The translations under genes were made by a program, and so were the position numbers. Below, in pieces: positions 36,072-48,373 of a stretch of 64,000 nt of DNA. The stretch lies in NCBI RefSeq assembly GCF_000335475.2, contig NZ_ANAH02000015.1, forward strand, positions 1 to 64,000, read 5' to 3'. Position 1 is the stretch's first letter. Each line of letters starts with the position of its first letter. The notes under the pieces were generated by a model. It was not told the origin of the DNA. It saw only the letters and a program-made list of their open reading frames with translations, and ran no database searches. Source of the DNA: Cystobacter fuscus DSM 2262. GTDB taxonomy: Bacteria; Myxococcota; Myxococcia; Myxococcales; Myxococcaceae.

Positions 36072-38448
36072 GGGAGACGCCTCCTCCTTCGATGAAATCC
36101 CGCGTCCGGGCGGTCTCCAACAGCAGCCGGCGCTCGGCGGCGGCCACCACCCGCCGCGCCGCCCCCACCGCACCGGGGTCCACCGAGATGGAGGTGATTC
36201 CCGCCCGCACCAGGTGCTCGGCGAACTCGGGCCGGTTCGAGGGGGCCTGGCCGCACAGCGAGCACGTCACCCCCGCTTCCCGGCTGGCGTGGATGATGCG
36301 GACAATGGCATCCAACACCGCCGCGTCCGACTCGTCGAACAGCTCCGCGCACATCTCCGAGTCCCGGTCCACCCCGAGCATGAGCTGGGTCAGATCATTG
36401 GAGCCAATCGAGACGCCCGTCACTCCCAGCCGCGCGTACTCGGGGATGCGGTACACCACCGAGGGCACCTCCGCCATCACCCAGCGCTCCAGCCCGCGCT
36501 GCCGCCCCAGGGGACTGGTGTCCATCAACTCCAGACAGGCCTCCAGCTCCCAGAGCGTGCGCACGAAGGGAATCATCACGTGCAGGTTGGGGGACTCCTC
36601 CCTCACCCGCGCGAGCGCCTCCAATTCCAGCCGGAACACCTCCGGCTCGCGCAGGTAGCGGTAGCAGCCGCGGAAGCCAATCATCGGGTTGGCCTCGCCG
36701 GGCTCGAACTCCGCGCCGCCCTCCAGTCCCCGGAACTCGTTGGTGCGGAAGTCCGTCGTCCGGTACACCACGGGCCGCGGATGGAACGCCCGGGCGATCT
36801 CCCGGAGCGGGCCCACCATGCGCTCCACGAACTCGCGCTGGCGCCCCTCGGCGATCAGCTTGCGCGGGTGGACTCCGCCCAACGCATCGGTGAGGAGGAA
36901 CTCCGCGCGCAAGAGCCCCACGCCGTCCACGGGCAGCGCGGCCGCCTCGCGCGCCTGTCCCGGCAGGGCCAGGTTCACGTACAGCTTCGTCGCCAGGGGC
37001 TCGGGCTCACCCGCGGCGACGACACGGGGCGCCTCGACGGGCCGCGCCGAGTCCACCTGGGGCGGGGCCACCTCCTCCACCCGGCCCTCGAGCACCTCGC
37101 CCGAGCGCCCATCCACCGTCACCTCCTCGCCGTCGCGCAGCACGCGCGTGGCGGTGCGCGTGCCCACCACGCAGGGCAGGCGCAGCTCGCGGCTGACGAT
37201 GGCCGCGTGGCTCGTCATGCCGCCGCTGTCGGTGATGATGGCCACGGCGCGGCGCATGGTGGCCACCCAGTCGGGTGACGTCATGGGGGCGACGAGCACC
37301 TCGCCCTTGAGCAACCTCGCTCCTTCCGCGGGGCCGCGCAGCACCCTCACCTTCCCGGTGACACGCCCCGGCGAGGCGCCCAACCCCGTCACGAGCGCGG
37401 GCTTCCGGGCTTCCCGCGCCGTCTCGGGCGTCCCCTGACCCAGGGTGGTGATGGGCCGCGACTGCACCAGGTACAGCCGCCCGCCCTGCTCGGCCCACTC
37501 GATGTCCTGGGGCGAGCCGTAGTGAGACTCCACGCGCGCGCCCAGGCGAGCCAGCGTCAGCACCTCCTCGTCCGTCAGCACGCGCCCGCGGGCCCGCTCC
37601 TCGCTCAGCTCCACGCGCCGGTCGCCCCCCTCGGGCGCGCGCTCCAGCAGGAAGTCCTTGTGCCCCACGCGCACCTCGCGCAGCCGCGGACCCTGCTTGT
37701 CCACCGTGTACGTGTCCGGCTCCACCTGCCCGCCCACCACCACCTCGCCCAGGCCCCAGGCGGCCTCGATGATGAGCCGCTGGGTATCCCCCGTGGACGG
37801 GTCCGCGGTGAACATCACCCCCGAGCGCGCCGAGTCCACCATCTCCTGCACCACCACCGCGAGGGCGGGCAGCGCGGTGAGGCCCTGGCTCTTGCGGTAG
37901 GCCACCACCCGCTGTCCGAACGCCGAGGCCCAGCAGTCGCGCACGCGCGCCAGCACGGCCTCGTCCCCCACCACGTGGGTATAGGACTCGTGCATGCCGG
38001 CGAAGGAGGTGGCGGCCGTGTCCTCGTCCGTCGCCGAGGAGCGCACCGCCACCGCTTGCTTCTGGTCCAACTGGTGGTAGGCGGCGAGCAGGGTGTCGCG
38101 CAGCGCGGCGGGCAGCTCCACGTGGAGCACCACCTCTCGCAGCTCGGCCGAGCGCTCCGCCAGTGCTTCCGGATCGTCCACGTCGATGTCCCGCCACAGC
38201 TCGTCCAGCCGAGGGCGCACCGGCCGGAGGGCTTCCCGGAAGGACTCGGACGTCACCACGAAGCCCCGGGGGACGGGCAGCCCCGCCTGGGTCATCTCCC
38301 CCAGGTTGGCGCCCTTGCCTCCCGCGAGCGGCACGTCGTCGCGCGAGAGTGAATCGAACCACACCACCCAGGAATGCCGCTGCTCGTCCGGGTGCTCCCC
38401 TCGCATGTCCCGGAGAGACTCCTGCCCCAGCTCCGTCGTCGGTTCCAT
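36052..38448 (-). CDS. ppsA: Phosphoenolpyruvate synthase (pyruvate, water dikinase)
   Basis: 798 residues, the usual length. Converts pyruvate + ATP to PEP + AMP + phosphate for gluconeogenesis. Domains: N-terminal PEP/pyruvate-binding region ([46 protein letters not shown]); swivelling domain with phosphohistidine motif [17 protein letters not shown]; and C-terminal catalytic domain with [34 protein letters not shown] and the catalytic-cysteine region [12 protein letters not shown] 38448 ([10 protein letters not shown]) is chosen where recognisable sequence starts; the frame is open for another 112 codons upstream. The downstream 2TM gene overlaps its end. Confidence 0.93.
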   Translation of the reverse strand: MEPTTELGQESLRDMRGEHPDEQRHSWVVWFDSLSRDDVPLAGGKGANLGEMTQAGLPVPRGFVVTSESFREALRPVRPRLDELWRDIDVDDPEALAERSAELREVVLHVELPAALRDTLLAAYHQLDQKQAVAVRSSATDEDTAATSFAGMHESYTHVVGDEAVLARVRDCWASAFGQRVVAYRKSQGLTALPALAVVVQEMVDSARSGVMFTADPSTGDTQRLIIEAAWGLGEVVVGGQVEPDTYTVDKQGPRLREVRVGHKDFLLERAPEGGDRRVELSEERARGRVLTDEEVLTLARLGARVESHYGSPQDIEWAEQGGRLYLVQSRPITTLGQGTPETAREARKPALVTGLGASPGRVTGKVRVLRGPAEGARLLKGEVLVAPMTSPDWVATMRRAVAIITDSGGMTSHAAIVSRELRLPCVVGTRTATRVLRDGEEVTVDGRSGEVLEGRVEEVAPPQVDSARPVEAPRVVAAGEPEPLATKLYVNLALPGQAREAAALPVDGVGLLRAEFLLTDALGGVHPRKLIAEGRQREFVERMVGPLREIARAFHPRPVVYRTTDFRTNEFRGLEGGAEFEPGEANPMIGFRGCYRYLREPEVFRLELEALARVREESPNLHVMIPFVRTLWELEACLELMDTSPLGRQRGLERWVMAEVPSVVYRIPEYARLGVTGVSIGSNDLTQLMLGVDRDSEMCAELFDESDAAVLDAIVRIIHASREAGVTCSLCGQAPSNRPEFAEHLVRAGITSISVDPGAVGAARRVVAAAERRLLLETARTRDFIEGGGVSHARHQQ

Positions 38449-38590
38449 GCAGCACAGGGTGGGGATGGGCGCGGCGCGGAGCGACCTGTCCGAGGGCAGG
38501 CACCGGACGAACGGCTTGCCCTCGAATGGACGGCCTCCCACGCCGAGCGCGGACCCCGAGGAGTGGCACGGCCGCAGGGGCCCAAGCCGC

Positions 38591-40069
38591 TCACGGACGA
38601 TCGGGCCTCGGCTTGAAGCAGTTGCCGAGCGACTCCAGGGGGAGGGCCCACAACTCCCGGCCGTGCACGCCATCATCGGCGACGAAGAAGGCCCGGTCGC
38701 CGGACTCGGTGAACCAGGAGGGGGAGGACGCACTGGGACCGGGCGCGATGTCCTGGAAGAAGAACGTCCCCCGCGGTGTCCCATCGCTCCTCCACAGTTC
38801 CTGGCCGTAGGTGGCGTTGGGAATGGAGAACAGAACTCCCTTGCCCACGCCGACCAGAGCCGTGGGGTAGCCGGGGAACGAGCTGGCGGTCCCGGGGGTG
38901 AGGTCCTCGACGAGCCGCGTGTTCCTGCTCCGACCCTGGCTCACCCACACCTCCCGTCCATGGCGCCCATCGTCGGCGACGAAGAACACCTTGCCGTTCG
39001 CGGTGGCCAGCACCTGGGTGTAGTCGGAGAAGAACGCGTTGGCTGGGCCGGGATGGATGTCCTCGACCAGGCGCGTGCTCCCGCTCGAACCGGAGGTCTT
39101 CCACAGCTCCTGTCCGTGGACGCCGTCATCGGCGGTGAAGAAGACCTCGCGGCCCACCGAGACGAACGACAAGGGCGAGGAGCCCTCCGGACCGGGACGG
39201 ATGTCCTCGACGAGGCGCGTGCCCCCGGACGTGCCATCGCTCACCCATGGCTCGGCACCGTGGAGGCCATCGTCGGCGACGAAGAAGAACTTCCCGTCCG
39301 CGACGGCGGTCACGTACAGGTCCGGGACGATGTCCGCCAGGGGAACCGTGCCCTGGGGAGTGCCGTCGCTCCTCCAGAGCCGGGTCCCGGTGTCATCGGA
39401 GGCGGAGAGCAAGAGCATTCCTCCCAGGGCGCCCAGGATGCTGACACCGCCGAAGCCGCCGGGATTGATGTCCTTGACGAGCACCGTGCCCTCGGGCGTG
39501 CCGTCGCTCTTCCACAGGTCCGGGCCCCCCTCCCCACTGCTGGCGACGAAGAAGAGTGTTCCGTCCGCGTTGGTGAGCCACTCGGGATAGGACGGGCCCA
39601 TGGGGTTGATCTCCTTCAGTTGGAAGGTGCCCTCGGGCGTGCCATCGCTCCGCCACAGCTCGATGTCGTGCTCCCCGCTCTCGGCGGCCACGAAGAAGAA
39701 CAGCCCGTTCACGGCGGTGGGATACTGGGACTCCCCGAGGTAGCTCCCGAGGAAGAGGGTTTCGATGAAGACCGTGCCCTCGGGCGTGCCGTCGCTCTTC
39801 CACAACTCGACGACCCCTCCGGGATTCGGGAAGGGCAGCGTGGTGAGGTAGAGCGTCCCATCCACGTCCGTCAGGTCCACCGGGTCCGAGGTCTCCAGCC
39901 CGGGGACGATGTCCTTCACCAGGTAGGCGGGACGGCACTCCGGCTTGCAGTCGTACTCCCTGCGCTCCAGTTCCTGGGGTGTGGCCTCGATGGTCTCCTC
40001 ATCGACGGAGGGCGCACAGGCCCCCACGAGGCAACAGAAGAAGATGAGCGGCAATCGCCAAGCAGTCAT
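38591..40069 (-). CDS. ELWxxDGTPxGT-repeat lipoprotein
   Basis: 492 residues. Lipoprotein signal ([13 protein letters not shown]). It is made of about nine repeats of roughly 50 residues, each with [12 protein letters not shown]-type cores (also [33 protein letters not shown]) separated by [15 protein letters not shown]. This arrangement is the ELWxxDGT repeat family, predicted beta-propeller-like and outer-surface located; its role is not known. ATG 40069 precedes the signal peptide directly. Confidence 0.82.
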   Translation of the reverse strand: MTAWRLPLIFFCCLVGACAPSVDEETIEATPQELERREYDCKPECRPAYLVKDIVPGLETSDPVDLTDVDGTLYLTTLPFPNPGGVVELWKSDGTPEGTVFIETLFLGSYLGESQYPTAVNGLFFFVAAESGEHDIELWRSDGTPEGTFQLKEINPMGPSYPEWLTNADGTLFFVASSGEGGPDLWKSDGTPEGTVLVKDINPGGFGGVSILGALGGMLLLSASDDTGTRLWRSDGTPQGTVPLADIVPDLYVTAVADGKFFFVADDGLHGAEPWVSDGTSGGTRLVEDIRPGPEGSSPLSFVSVGREVFFTADDGVHGQELWKTSGSSGSTRLVEDIHPGPANAFFSDYTQVLATANGKVFFVADDGRHGREVWVSQGRSRNTRLVEDLTPGTASSFPGYPTALVGVGKGVLFSIPNATYGQELWRSDGTPRGTFFFQDIAPGPSASSPSWFTESGDRAFFVADDGVHGRELWALPLESLGNCFKPRPDRP

Positions 40070-40177
40070 ATGACCCCCCCTCATCGCGCGAGGCCGCGCG
40101 ACACGCCCCAAGGTGGAGACGGGCGCAACGTCCATCCAGGCATCTGGGGGTGGGACGAGCGGACAGGCGGAAGCCCC

Positions 40178-40440
40178 TCATGATTGCCCGCTCACCTCCG
40201 TCTTCCGCATGGCAGACGGGTGGACCATCAACCGGAACAGCCCCCGCTCCTCCAGCCGTTTCTGTATGCGCCAGGCGAGCGCGACGTGCTCGGGATTGCT
40301 CGGGGTGAGCCGATCGGAAGTCAGGGCTTGTGGCGGAACTCCTCCCACGGTCGCGGCGAGTTCTCGTAGAGCTGCCGCACCGCGCCCGGCAGCTGCGCGA
40401 GCCCCTCGAGCGTCTCACCCGTGTAGAAGACCAGCCTATA
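40178..40440 (-). pseudogene. Coding-like remnants in two frames
   Basis: The interval 40070-40475 has no intact gene. On the minus strand, 40437-40323 reads YRLVFYTGETLEGLAQLPGA and then RQLYENSPRPWEEFRHKP before a stop, with an in-frame stop just upstream. In another frame, overlapping by a few bases, 40326-40178 reads LTSDRLTPSNPEHVALAWRI, then QKRLEERGLFRLMVHPS, and stops. Both look protein-like (balanced, charged, helical) but have no ATG, GTG or TTG at a useful place. They may be one frameshifted gene or two gene ends. I do not recognise the family. Confidence 0.4.
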
Positions 40441-40475
40441 GGGGGCTCAGCTCGCGCCCCGTGACACGCCCTCCA

Positions 40476-41162
40476 CTAGACAGACAGCTCGTCGAAGCTG
40501 TGCGCCACCGGGTGAGGCCCCGGGTCCACGGTGGGGCCCTCGCCGCGCAGGAGGCAGGCGGTGCGCAGGCCCGAGGCGGCCGCCGCGTCCAGTTCCGCCC
40601 GCACGTCCGACAGGAAGAGGATGTCCTCGGCGGGCAATCCCAGCTCCCGGACGATCTCCGCGTAGGAGGCCGCCTCCTTCTTGCCGCCGATGCCGGTGTC
40701 GAAGTACCCGCGGAACAGCGGCGTCAGGTCCCCGAAGCGGGTGTGGCGGAAGAGCAGCATCTGCGCGTGCACCGAGCCCGAGGAATAGACATACAGACGC
40801 AATCCCCGGGCGTGCCACTCGCGCAGCCGCCGGGCGGCGTCCTCATAGACGTGGCCCTGGAAGTCTCCCCGGCGGTAGCCCTCCTCCCACATGAGGCCCT
40901 GGAGCCCCTTGAGCGGCCCCACCTTCCGGTCCTCCTCCATCCACCGCCGCAGCACGGCCACGAGCCGTGCATCGTCCAGGTCGCCCCCGGCCAGCTCCCG
41001 GGCCCCGTCCAACAACCGGCGCACCTGGGGCTCGTGGCCACGGGCGCGCACGAAGTCCTCCAGGTGGCGCGCCGCGTACGGGAAGAGCACCTCGTGGACG
41101 AAGGACAGGCTCGAGGTGGTGCCCTCGATGTCGGTGACGATGGCCCGGAGCATGCGGCTCAT
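40476..41162 (-). CDS. mtnC: Acireductone synthase (enolase-phosphatase E1)
   Basis: 228 residues, a HAD-superfamily enzyme of the methionine salvage pathway that enolises and dephosphorylates diketo-methylthiopentyl phosphate to acireductone. Signatures: AIVTDIEGTTSSLSFVHEVL with Asp/Glu metal ligands in the MtnC-specific DIEGTT, YVYSSGSVHAQMLLF and LFLSDVRAELDAAAASGL. Its start overlaps the stop of mtnD by four bases, making it the third gene of the mtnBDC operon. Confidence 0.95.
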   Translation of the reverse strand: MSRMLRAIVTDIEGTTSSLSFVHEVLFPYAARHLEDFVRARGHEPQVRRLLDGARELAGGDLDDARLVAVLRRWMEEDRKVGPLKGLQGLMWEEGYRRGDFQGHVYEDAARRLREWHARGLRLYVYSSGSVHAQMLLFRHTRFGDLTPLFRGYFDTGIGGKKEAASYAEIVRELGLPAEDILFLSDVRAELDAAAASGLRTACLLRGEGPTVDPGPHPVAHSFDELSV

Positions 41163-41701
41163 TCCAGACGGGGAAAGCGCGAGGCGATGTCATTGCCCGT
41201 CATCCGCGCCACCCATCCTTCCTTGCTGGTGAAGAGGCGGATGGCGGTGAAGCGCGGCCGGGGGCCCATGTCGAACCAGTGCGGCGTCCCGTCCGGCACG
41301 CTGATGAGGTCGTCCTTCTCGCACAGCACGAAGAAGACGCGGCCCGCCTTGTGGATGCAGAACAGGCCCTGTCCCTCGACGAAGAAGCGCACCTCGTCCT
41401 CGCTGTGCGTGTGCTCCTCGAGGAACCTGGCGCGCATCGCCTCGCGCTGCGGGTGGTCCGGCACCATGCCCAGCACGTCCACCGATTGCAGGCCACGCTC
41501 CTCCATCAGCCGCCGCACCGGCCCCTCGTAGGCCGCGAGGATCTCCTCCTGGCCCGCTCCGGGCGTCAGCGGCCGGTTCGCCTCCCAGCGCTCGAAGCGG
41601 ATGCCCACTTCGCCCAGCTCGCGCCGGATGGTGTCGAAGTCGCGCGTGTGCACCCGCGCCCGCGCACTGTCCGCCTCGTCGAAAACCCTCAGCTCGCTCA
41701 T
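41159..41701 (-). CDS. mtnD: Acireductone dioxygenase
   Basis: 180 residues of the ARD cupin family. It oxidises acireductone to the keto acid precursor of methionine plus formate (Fe form), or by an off-pathway route with Ni. Metal ligands are visible as His97, His99 and Glu103 in HTHSEDEVRFFVEG, and His141 in GTPHWFDMG. The ATG overlaps the mtnB stop as ATGA. Length matches bacterial ARD. Confidence 0.96.
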   Translation of the reverse strand: MSELRVFDEADSARARVHTRDFDTIRRELGEVGIRFERWEANRPLTPGAGQEEILAAYEGPVRRLMEERGLQSVDVLGMVPDHPQREAMRARFLEEHTHSEDEVRFFVEGQGLFCIHKAGRVFFVLCEKDDLISVPDGTPHWFDMGPRPRFTAIRLFTSKEGWVARMTGNDIASRFPRLE

Positions 41702-42330
41702 CGGCTCAACCTCCTGACTTCCAGCTCGCACGCCAGCAGGAACTCGAACGCTTCCACATGCCGCCGGGCTTCCGCCACCGAGCGGCCCCACGTGTACAGG
41801 CCATGGCCCTCGATGAGGTAGCCCGGCAGGCCAGGGTGCGCGCTCAAGTGGGCCTCCACGCGGGCGGCCAGCCGGGGAATGTCCTGATCATTGCCGAACA
41901 CGGGCACCTCCAGGCGCGCCGTGTGCGAGTCCACCCCGGGCAGGGCCTTGAGCACCTCGTAGCCCTCGAGCACCACGCCGCCGGGGTTCAGGCGCGAGAG
42001 CACCGTGGCCGCCAGCGAGTGCGTGTGCAGCACCGCCCCCACGTCCGGCCCGCTCCGGTAGCGCCGCAGGTGCAGCGCCGTCTCCGCCGAGGGCTTGCCG
42101 CCCGGGGGACGCACGTCCTTCAGGGTCTCGTCCTCCAGGCCCACCACCAGGAAGTCCCCGGCGCCGAGCTCGCCCTTGTGACGGCCCGAGGCGGTGATGA
42201 CCATGTGGCGCGCATCCAGCCGCGCCGAGAAGTTGCCGGCGGTGGCCGGCACCCAACCCCGATCGAAGAAGAGCCGGCCCGCGCGGCTCAACTCCTCGCC
42301 TCGAGCACCCATCTGCTCCATGCCGTCCAT
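41698..42330 (-). CDS. mtnB: Methylthioribulose-1-phosphate dehydratase
   Basis: About 210 residues, a class II aldolase-like zinc enzyme that dehydrates methylthioribulose 1-phosphate. Signatures: ATAGNFSARLD, TASGRHKGELG, KPSAETALHLRRY, GAVLHTHSLAATVLSR with the two zinc His, and YLIEGHGLYTWGRS with a third His. It starts the mtnBDC operon. ATG 42330 (MDGMEQMG) is chosen; ATG 42321 is an equal alternative. The genes for earlier pathway steps (mtnA and a nucleosidase or phosphorylase) are not in the window. Confidence 0.93.
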   Translation of the reverse strand: MDGMEQMGARGEELSRAGRLFFDRGWVPATAGNFSARLDARHMVITASGRHKGELGAGDFLVVGLEDETLKDVRPPGGKPSAETALHLRRYRSGPDVGAVLHTHSLAATVLSRLNPGGVVLEGYEVLKALPGVDSHTARLEVPVFGNDQDIPRLAARVEAHLSAHPGLPGYLIEGHGLYTWGRSVAEARRHVEAFEFLLACELEVRRLSR

Positions 42331-42341
42331 GGGCGCGAACT

Positions 42342-43370
42342 CTACACCGGCGCCGGGGGCTGGGCAGCCGGAGCGCTCGCGGCGAGTGCGTCGCGCACCT
42401 GCGCGGCGAGCTCGAAGGAGTGCAGCCGGGCGGCGTGGTCGTGGATCTGCGCCGTCACCATCAACTCGTCCGCGCGCGTGCGCTGGAGGAAGCGCTCCAG
42501 TCCCTGGCGCACGGTGGCGGGCGAGCCGACGAACGAACAGGCCAGCGAGTGCTCCACCCGGGCGCGCTCCAGCTCCGTCCAGCGCGCGTCCATGTCGTCC
42601 ACGGGCGGCTGCATGATTCCAGGCGTGCCGCGCTGCAGGTTGAGGAAGTGCTGCTGGAGCGTGGTGAACAGGCGCGTGGCCTCGGCGTCCGTGTCGGCGG
42701 CGAAGACGTTGGCGCAGAGCATGACGTAGGGCCGTGCCAGGGCCTCGGAGGGCTTGAACTGCTCGCGGTACATCTCGATGGCCGACCACATCAGCTCGGG
42801 GGCGAAGTGCGAGGCGAAGGCGAACGGCAGGCCGAGCGCGGCGGCGAGCTGGGCGCTGAAGAGGCTGGAGCCCAACAGCCACAGGGGCACATTGAGCCCC
42901 TCGCCCGGCACGGCCCGCGTCCGCTGGCCGGGCGTGGCCGGACGGAAGTAGGACTGCAGCTCGAGCACGTCCTGGGGGAAGGAATCGGAGCTGGCCACGA
43001 GGTTGCGGCGCAAGGCCTGGGCCGTGCGCTGGTCCGTCCCCGGCGCCCGCCCGAGCCCCAGGTCGATGCGGCCCGGGTAGAGCGACTCCAGCGTGCCGAA
43101 CTGCTCGGCGATCACCAACGGCGAGTGGTTGGGCAGCATGATGCCTCCCGACCCGACGCGGATGGTGGAGGTGCCTCCGGCCACGTGGCCGATGACCACC
43201 GAGGTCGCCGCGCTGGCGATGCCCGGCATGCCGTGGTGCTCGGCCAGCCAGTAGCGCCGGAAGCCCCAGCGCTCGGCGTGGCGGGCCAGGTCCAGGGAGT
43301 TGCGGAAGGACTGCGCGGCGTCGAAGCCCTTGAGGATGGGCGACAAATCGAGGACGGAGAAGGGAACCAT
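42342..43370 (-). CDS. LLM-class flavin-dependent oxidoreductase
   Basis: 342 residues, luciferase-like TIM barrel of the MsnO8 type: [65 protein letters not shown] and [15 protein letters not shown]. It probably uses reduced FMN to hydroxylate or oxidise a small substrate, which I cannot name. ATG 43370 gives the family N-terminus; ATG 43382 is an alternative. It ends 11 bases before the mtnB start and may be co-transcribed with the mtn genes. Confidence 0.87.
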   Translation of the reverse strand: MVPFSVLDLSPILKGFDAAQSFRNSLDLARHAERWGFRRYWLAEHHGMPGIASAATSVVIGHVAGGTSTIRVGSGGIMLPNHSPLVIAEQFGTLESLYPGRIDLGLGRAPGTDQRTAQALRRNLVASSDSFPQDVLELQSYFRPATPGQRTRAVPGEGLNVPLWLLGSSLFSAQLAAALGLPFAFASHFAPELMWSAIEMYREQFKPSEALARPYVMLCANVFAADTDAEATRLFTTLQQHFLNLQRGTPGIMQPPVDDMDARWTELERARVEHSLACSFVGSPATVRQGLERFLQRTRADELMVTAQIHDHAARLHSFELAAQVRDALAASAPAAQPPAPV

Positions 43371-43418
43371 GGGCCCTGTCATACAACCGGACCCGCTCCA
43401 TGGCATCCCCAACAGCCC

Positions 43419-44402
43419 TCAGTCCCGTCGCTTGAGCTCCCGGGCCACCACCTCGCAGCCAGGCGTGTAGGTGCCACGCACCGCGGCCAGGGCGCGCGCC
43501 AGGGTCACCTCGGCGATGCGCTCGTGCCGCTGCGGCAGCGAGTTGATGCGCAACGGCAGGAAGTCCAGCAGGCGGTCATCCCCGAACGTCGCCATCCGCA
43601 GCGACCGGGGCAGGCCGTCGGGGAACTGGAGCAGCACGTCGAGCACGCCCTGCATCAGCGTATACGAGCACGTGACGAGCGCGTCGGGCAGACCATGCTT
43701 CTCGATCAGCTCGCGCATCATCTGGGCACCGCTCTCCCGGTCGTAGCGCGCCCCGGACATCTCGTGCACGTGCTCGACCTGGCCCTGCACCGCGCGCCGG
43801 AAGCCCTCGCGCCGCTCGACGGTGACCGCCAGCGAGGGCACCGCGTCCAGCCAGGCCACGCGCCGCGAGCCCTCGTGGAGCACCGAGCGCGTCAGCGTCT
43901 CGGCCGCCAGGGTGTTCTCGCTGACGACGCACACGAAGCGCTCCGGGTTGAGCGCCCGGTCCACGGCGATGACCGGCGTGCCCGACTCCATCAGCCCCGC
44001 GTAGAACGTGTCCTCGGGCGGCAGCGCGCTCGCGACGATCAGCGCATCACAGCGCCGCGCGCGCAGCATCAGCGCCAGCTCCCGCTCGGTGTGCGGCTCG
44101 TCATCCGAGCCGACGATCAACAACTGGTAGCCCTCGCGCCGCGCGCCGTGCTCGAACAGCTTGGCCAGCCGCGCATAGCTCACGTTCTCCAGATCCGGAA
44201 CGATGAGGCCCAGGGTGCGGCTGGCGCCACGCCGCAGCGCCGCCGCCTGGGCGTCGATGCGAAAGTTGTGGTGCTCGACCACCGCCATCACCCGAGCCGC
44301 CGTCTTGGCGCTGATGCGTCGGGCCTCCGCCTGCCCGTTGAGCACGTAGCTGGCCGTGGTCCGCGAGACCCCCGCCAGGCGAGCGATGTCCGTCAATGTC
44401 AT
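43419..44402 (-). CDS. cra: Cra/FruR-type LacI-family repressor
   Basis: 327 residues. The N-terminal helix-turn-helix reads MTLTDIARLAGVSRTTASYV LNGQAEARRIS across the join, followed by VIPDLEN-like LIVPDLENVSYARLA, YQLLIVGSDDEPHTE, SALPPEDTFYAGLM and ATFGDDRLLDFLPLRINS. Local similarity to E. coli Cra (FruR) is extensive, including the conserved MATFGDxxLLDFL segment. Cra releases DNA when it binds fructose 1-phosphate or fructose 1,6-bisphosphate. It is divergent from the fructose PTS genes, as in many bacteria. ATG 44405 (MMTLT) is an alternative start. Confidence 0.93.
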   Translation of the reverse strand: MTLTDIARLAGVSRTTASYVLNGQAEARRISAKTAARVMAVVEHHNFRIDAQAAALRRGASRTLGLIVPDLENVSYARLAKLFEHGARREGYQLLIVGSDDEPHTERELALMLRARRCDALIVASALPPEDTFYAGLMESGTPVIAVDRALNPERFVCVVSENTLAAETLTRSVLHEGSRRVAWLDAVPSLAVTVERREGFRRAVQGQVEHVHEMSGARYDRESGAQMMRELIEKHGLPDALVTCSYTLMQGVLDVLLQFPDGLPRSLRMATFGDDRLLDFLPLRINSLPQRHERIAEVTLARALAAVRGTYTPGCEVVARELKRRD

Positions 44403-44446
44403 CATGACTTCCCGCGCAATGAACGCCCCGACTCGACACATGCCAC

Positions 44447-44461
44447 CCCGAAATTTTCGGG
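44447..44461. promoter_or_regulatory. Palindromic operator candidate in the cra-fruB interval
   Basis: CCCGAAA-T-TTTCGGG is a perfect 7-1-7 inverted repeat midway between the divergent cra and fruB starts, 45 bases upstream of the cra ATG. It could be the autoregulatory site of cra, or an operator for another LacI-type protein. Confidence 0.5.
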
Positions 44462-44489
44462 CGGCATAGACCTATTATCTACTCAAAGG

Positions 44490-44518
44490 GTGACACGATT
44501 CAGCATCTCCATTATAAG
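44490..44518 (+). promoter_or_regulatory. fruB promoter overlapped by a Cra-like operator
   Basis: A -35 element GTGACA (44490-44495) and a -10 element TATAAG (44513-44518) are 17 bases apart. TGACACGATTCAGC (44491-44504; reverse GCTGAATCGTGTCA) matches the E. coli Cra consensus (RSTGAAWCSNTHHW) at 13 of 14 positions and covers the -35. A repressor bound there would block polymerase. The fruB ribosome-binding site AAGGAG lies 10 bases before ATG 44544. Confidence 0.72.
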
Positions 44519-44543
44519 CGGCAAAACAAGGAGACCGCAATAG

Positions 44544-47401
<2,858 letters not shown>

Positions 47402-47402
<1 letters not shown>

Positions 47403-48373
47403 TGGCACGCATCCTCACCCTCACCCTCAATCCCGCCCTCGATCTGACCGTCCGCGCCGGAGGCACCCTGCGGCTCGGCGAGGTCAACCGCACCGAGAGC
47501 ACCCGCATCGATGCCGCCGGCAAGGGCATCAACGTGGCGCGCGTGCTCGCCAGGCTCGGCCACGACGTCACCGTCTCCGGCCTGCTCGGCGCCAACAACG
47601 AGACGGACTTCGTGCGCGCCTTCGACTCCTGTGGCCTGCGCGACGCGTTCATCCGCGTGCCGGGCGAGACGCGCATCAACATCAAGCTGTCCGAGGCCGG
47701 CGGGCGCGTCACCGACCTCAATGGTCCCGGCCTGCGCATCCCCGCCTCCGCGCTGCAGGCCCTGTTCGCGCGGCTGGACACGCTGTTGGACACCGGGCTC
47801 GACGCCGTCGTCATCTCCGGCAGCCTGCCGCAGGGCGTCCCCGTGTCGACCCCCGCGGACCTCATCACCCGTATCCGCGAGCGCCAGGTGCCGGTCTGGC
47901 TCGACACCAGCGGAGCGGCCCTCGTGGCCGGACTCGCCGCGCGGCCCTCGGGCGTCAAACCCAATGATCTCGAGCTGGCCGACTGGGCGGGGCATCCGCT
48001 CGACACGTACGAGGCCCGGCTCCGGGCGGCGCGGCGGCTCCATGACGAGGGCATCGCGGACGTGCTCCTGTCCCTGGGCTCCGAGGGCGTGCTCTGGGCG
48101 TCGGACGGCGCGGCCCTGACCGCCACGCCCCCTCCGGTCTCCGTCGTCAGCACCGTGGGCGCGGGGGACACCCTGCTGGCCGGCACGCTGCATGGCGTGT
48201 TGTCCGGCTGGCCCCGCGAGCGCGTCCTGCGCTTCGCCACGGCGCTCGCCGCCGAGTCCGTGCGGCACATCGGCGTCGGCGAGCCCGACGCCGTGGACTT
48301 CGAGCAGCTCCACCAACACACCCTCGTCCAGAGCCTGTCCGCGGAGCCGAGCGCCAGGGAGACGCACCCATGA
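47402..48373 (+). CDS. fruK: 1-phosphofructokinase
   Basis: 323 residues of the PfkB/ribokinase family: MARILTLTLNPALDLTVRAG, GGKGINVARVLARLG-like AAGKGINVARVLARLGHDV, VVISGSLPQGVP, GVKPNDLELADWAG and the nucleotide motif VSTVGAGDTLLAGTLHG with catalytic Asp. It phosphorylates fructose 1-phosphate, made by the PTS, to fructose 1,6-bisphosphate. ATG overlaps the fruB stop, and its stop overlaps the fruA start by four bases. Confidence 0.96.
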
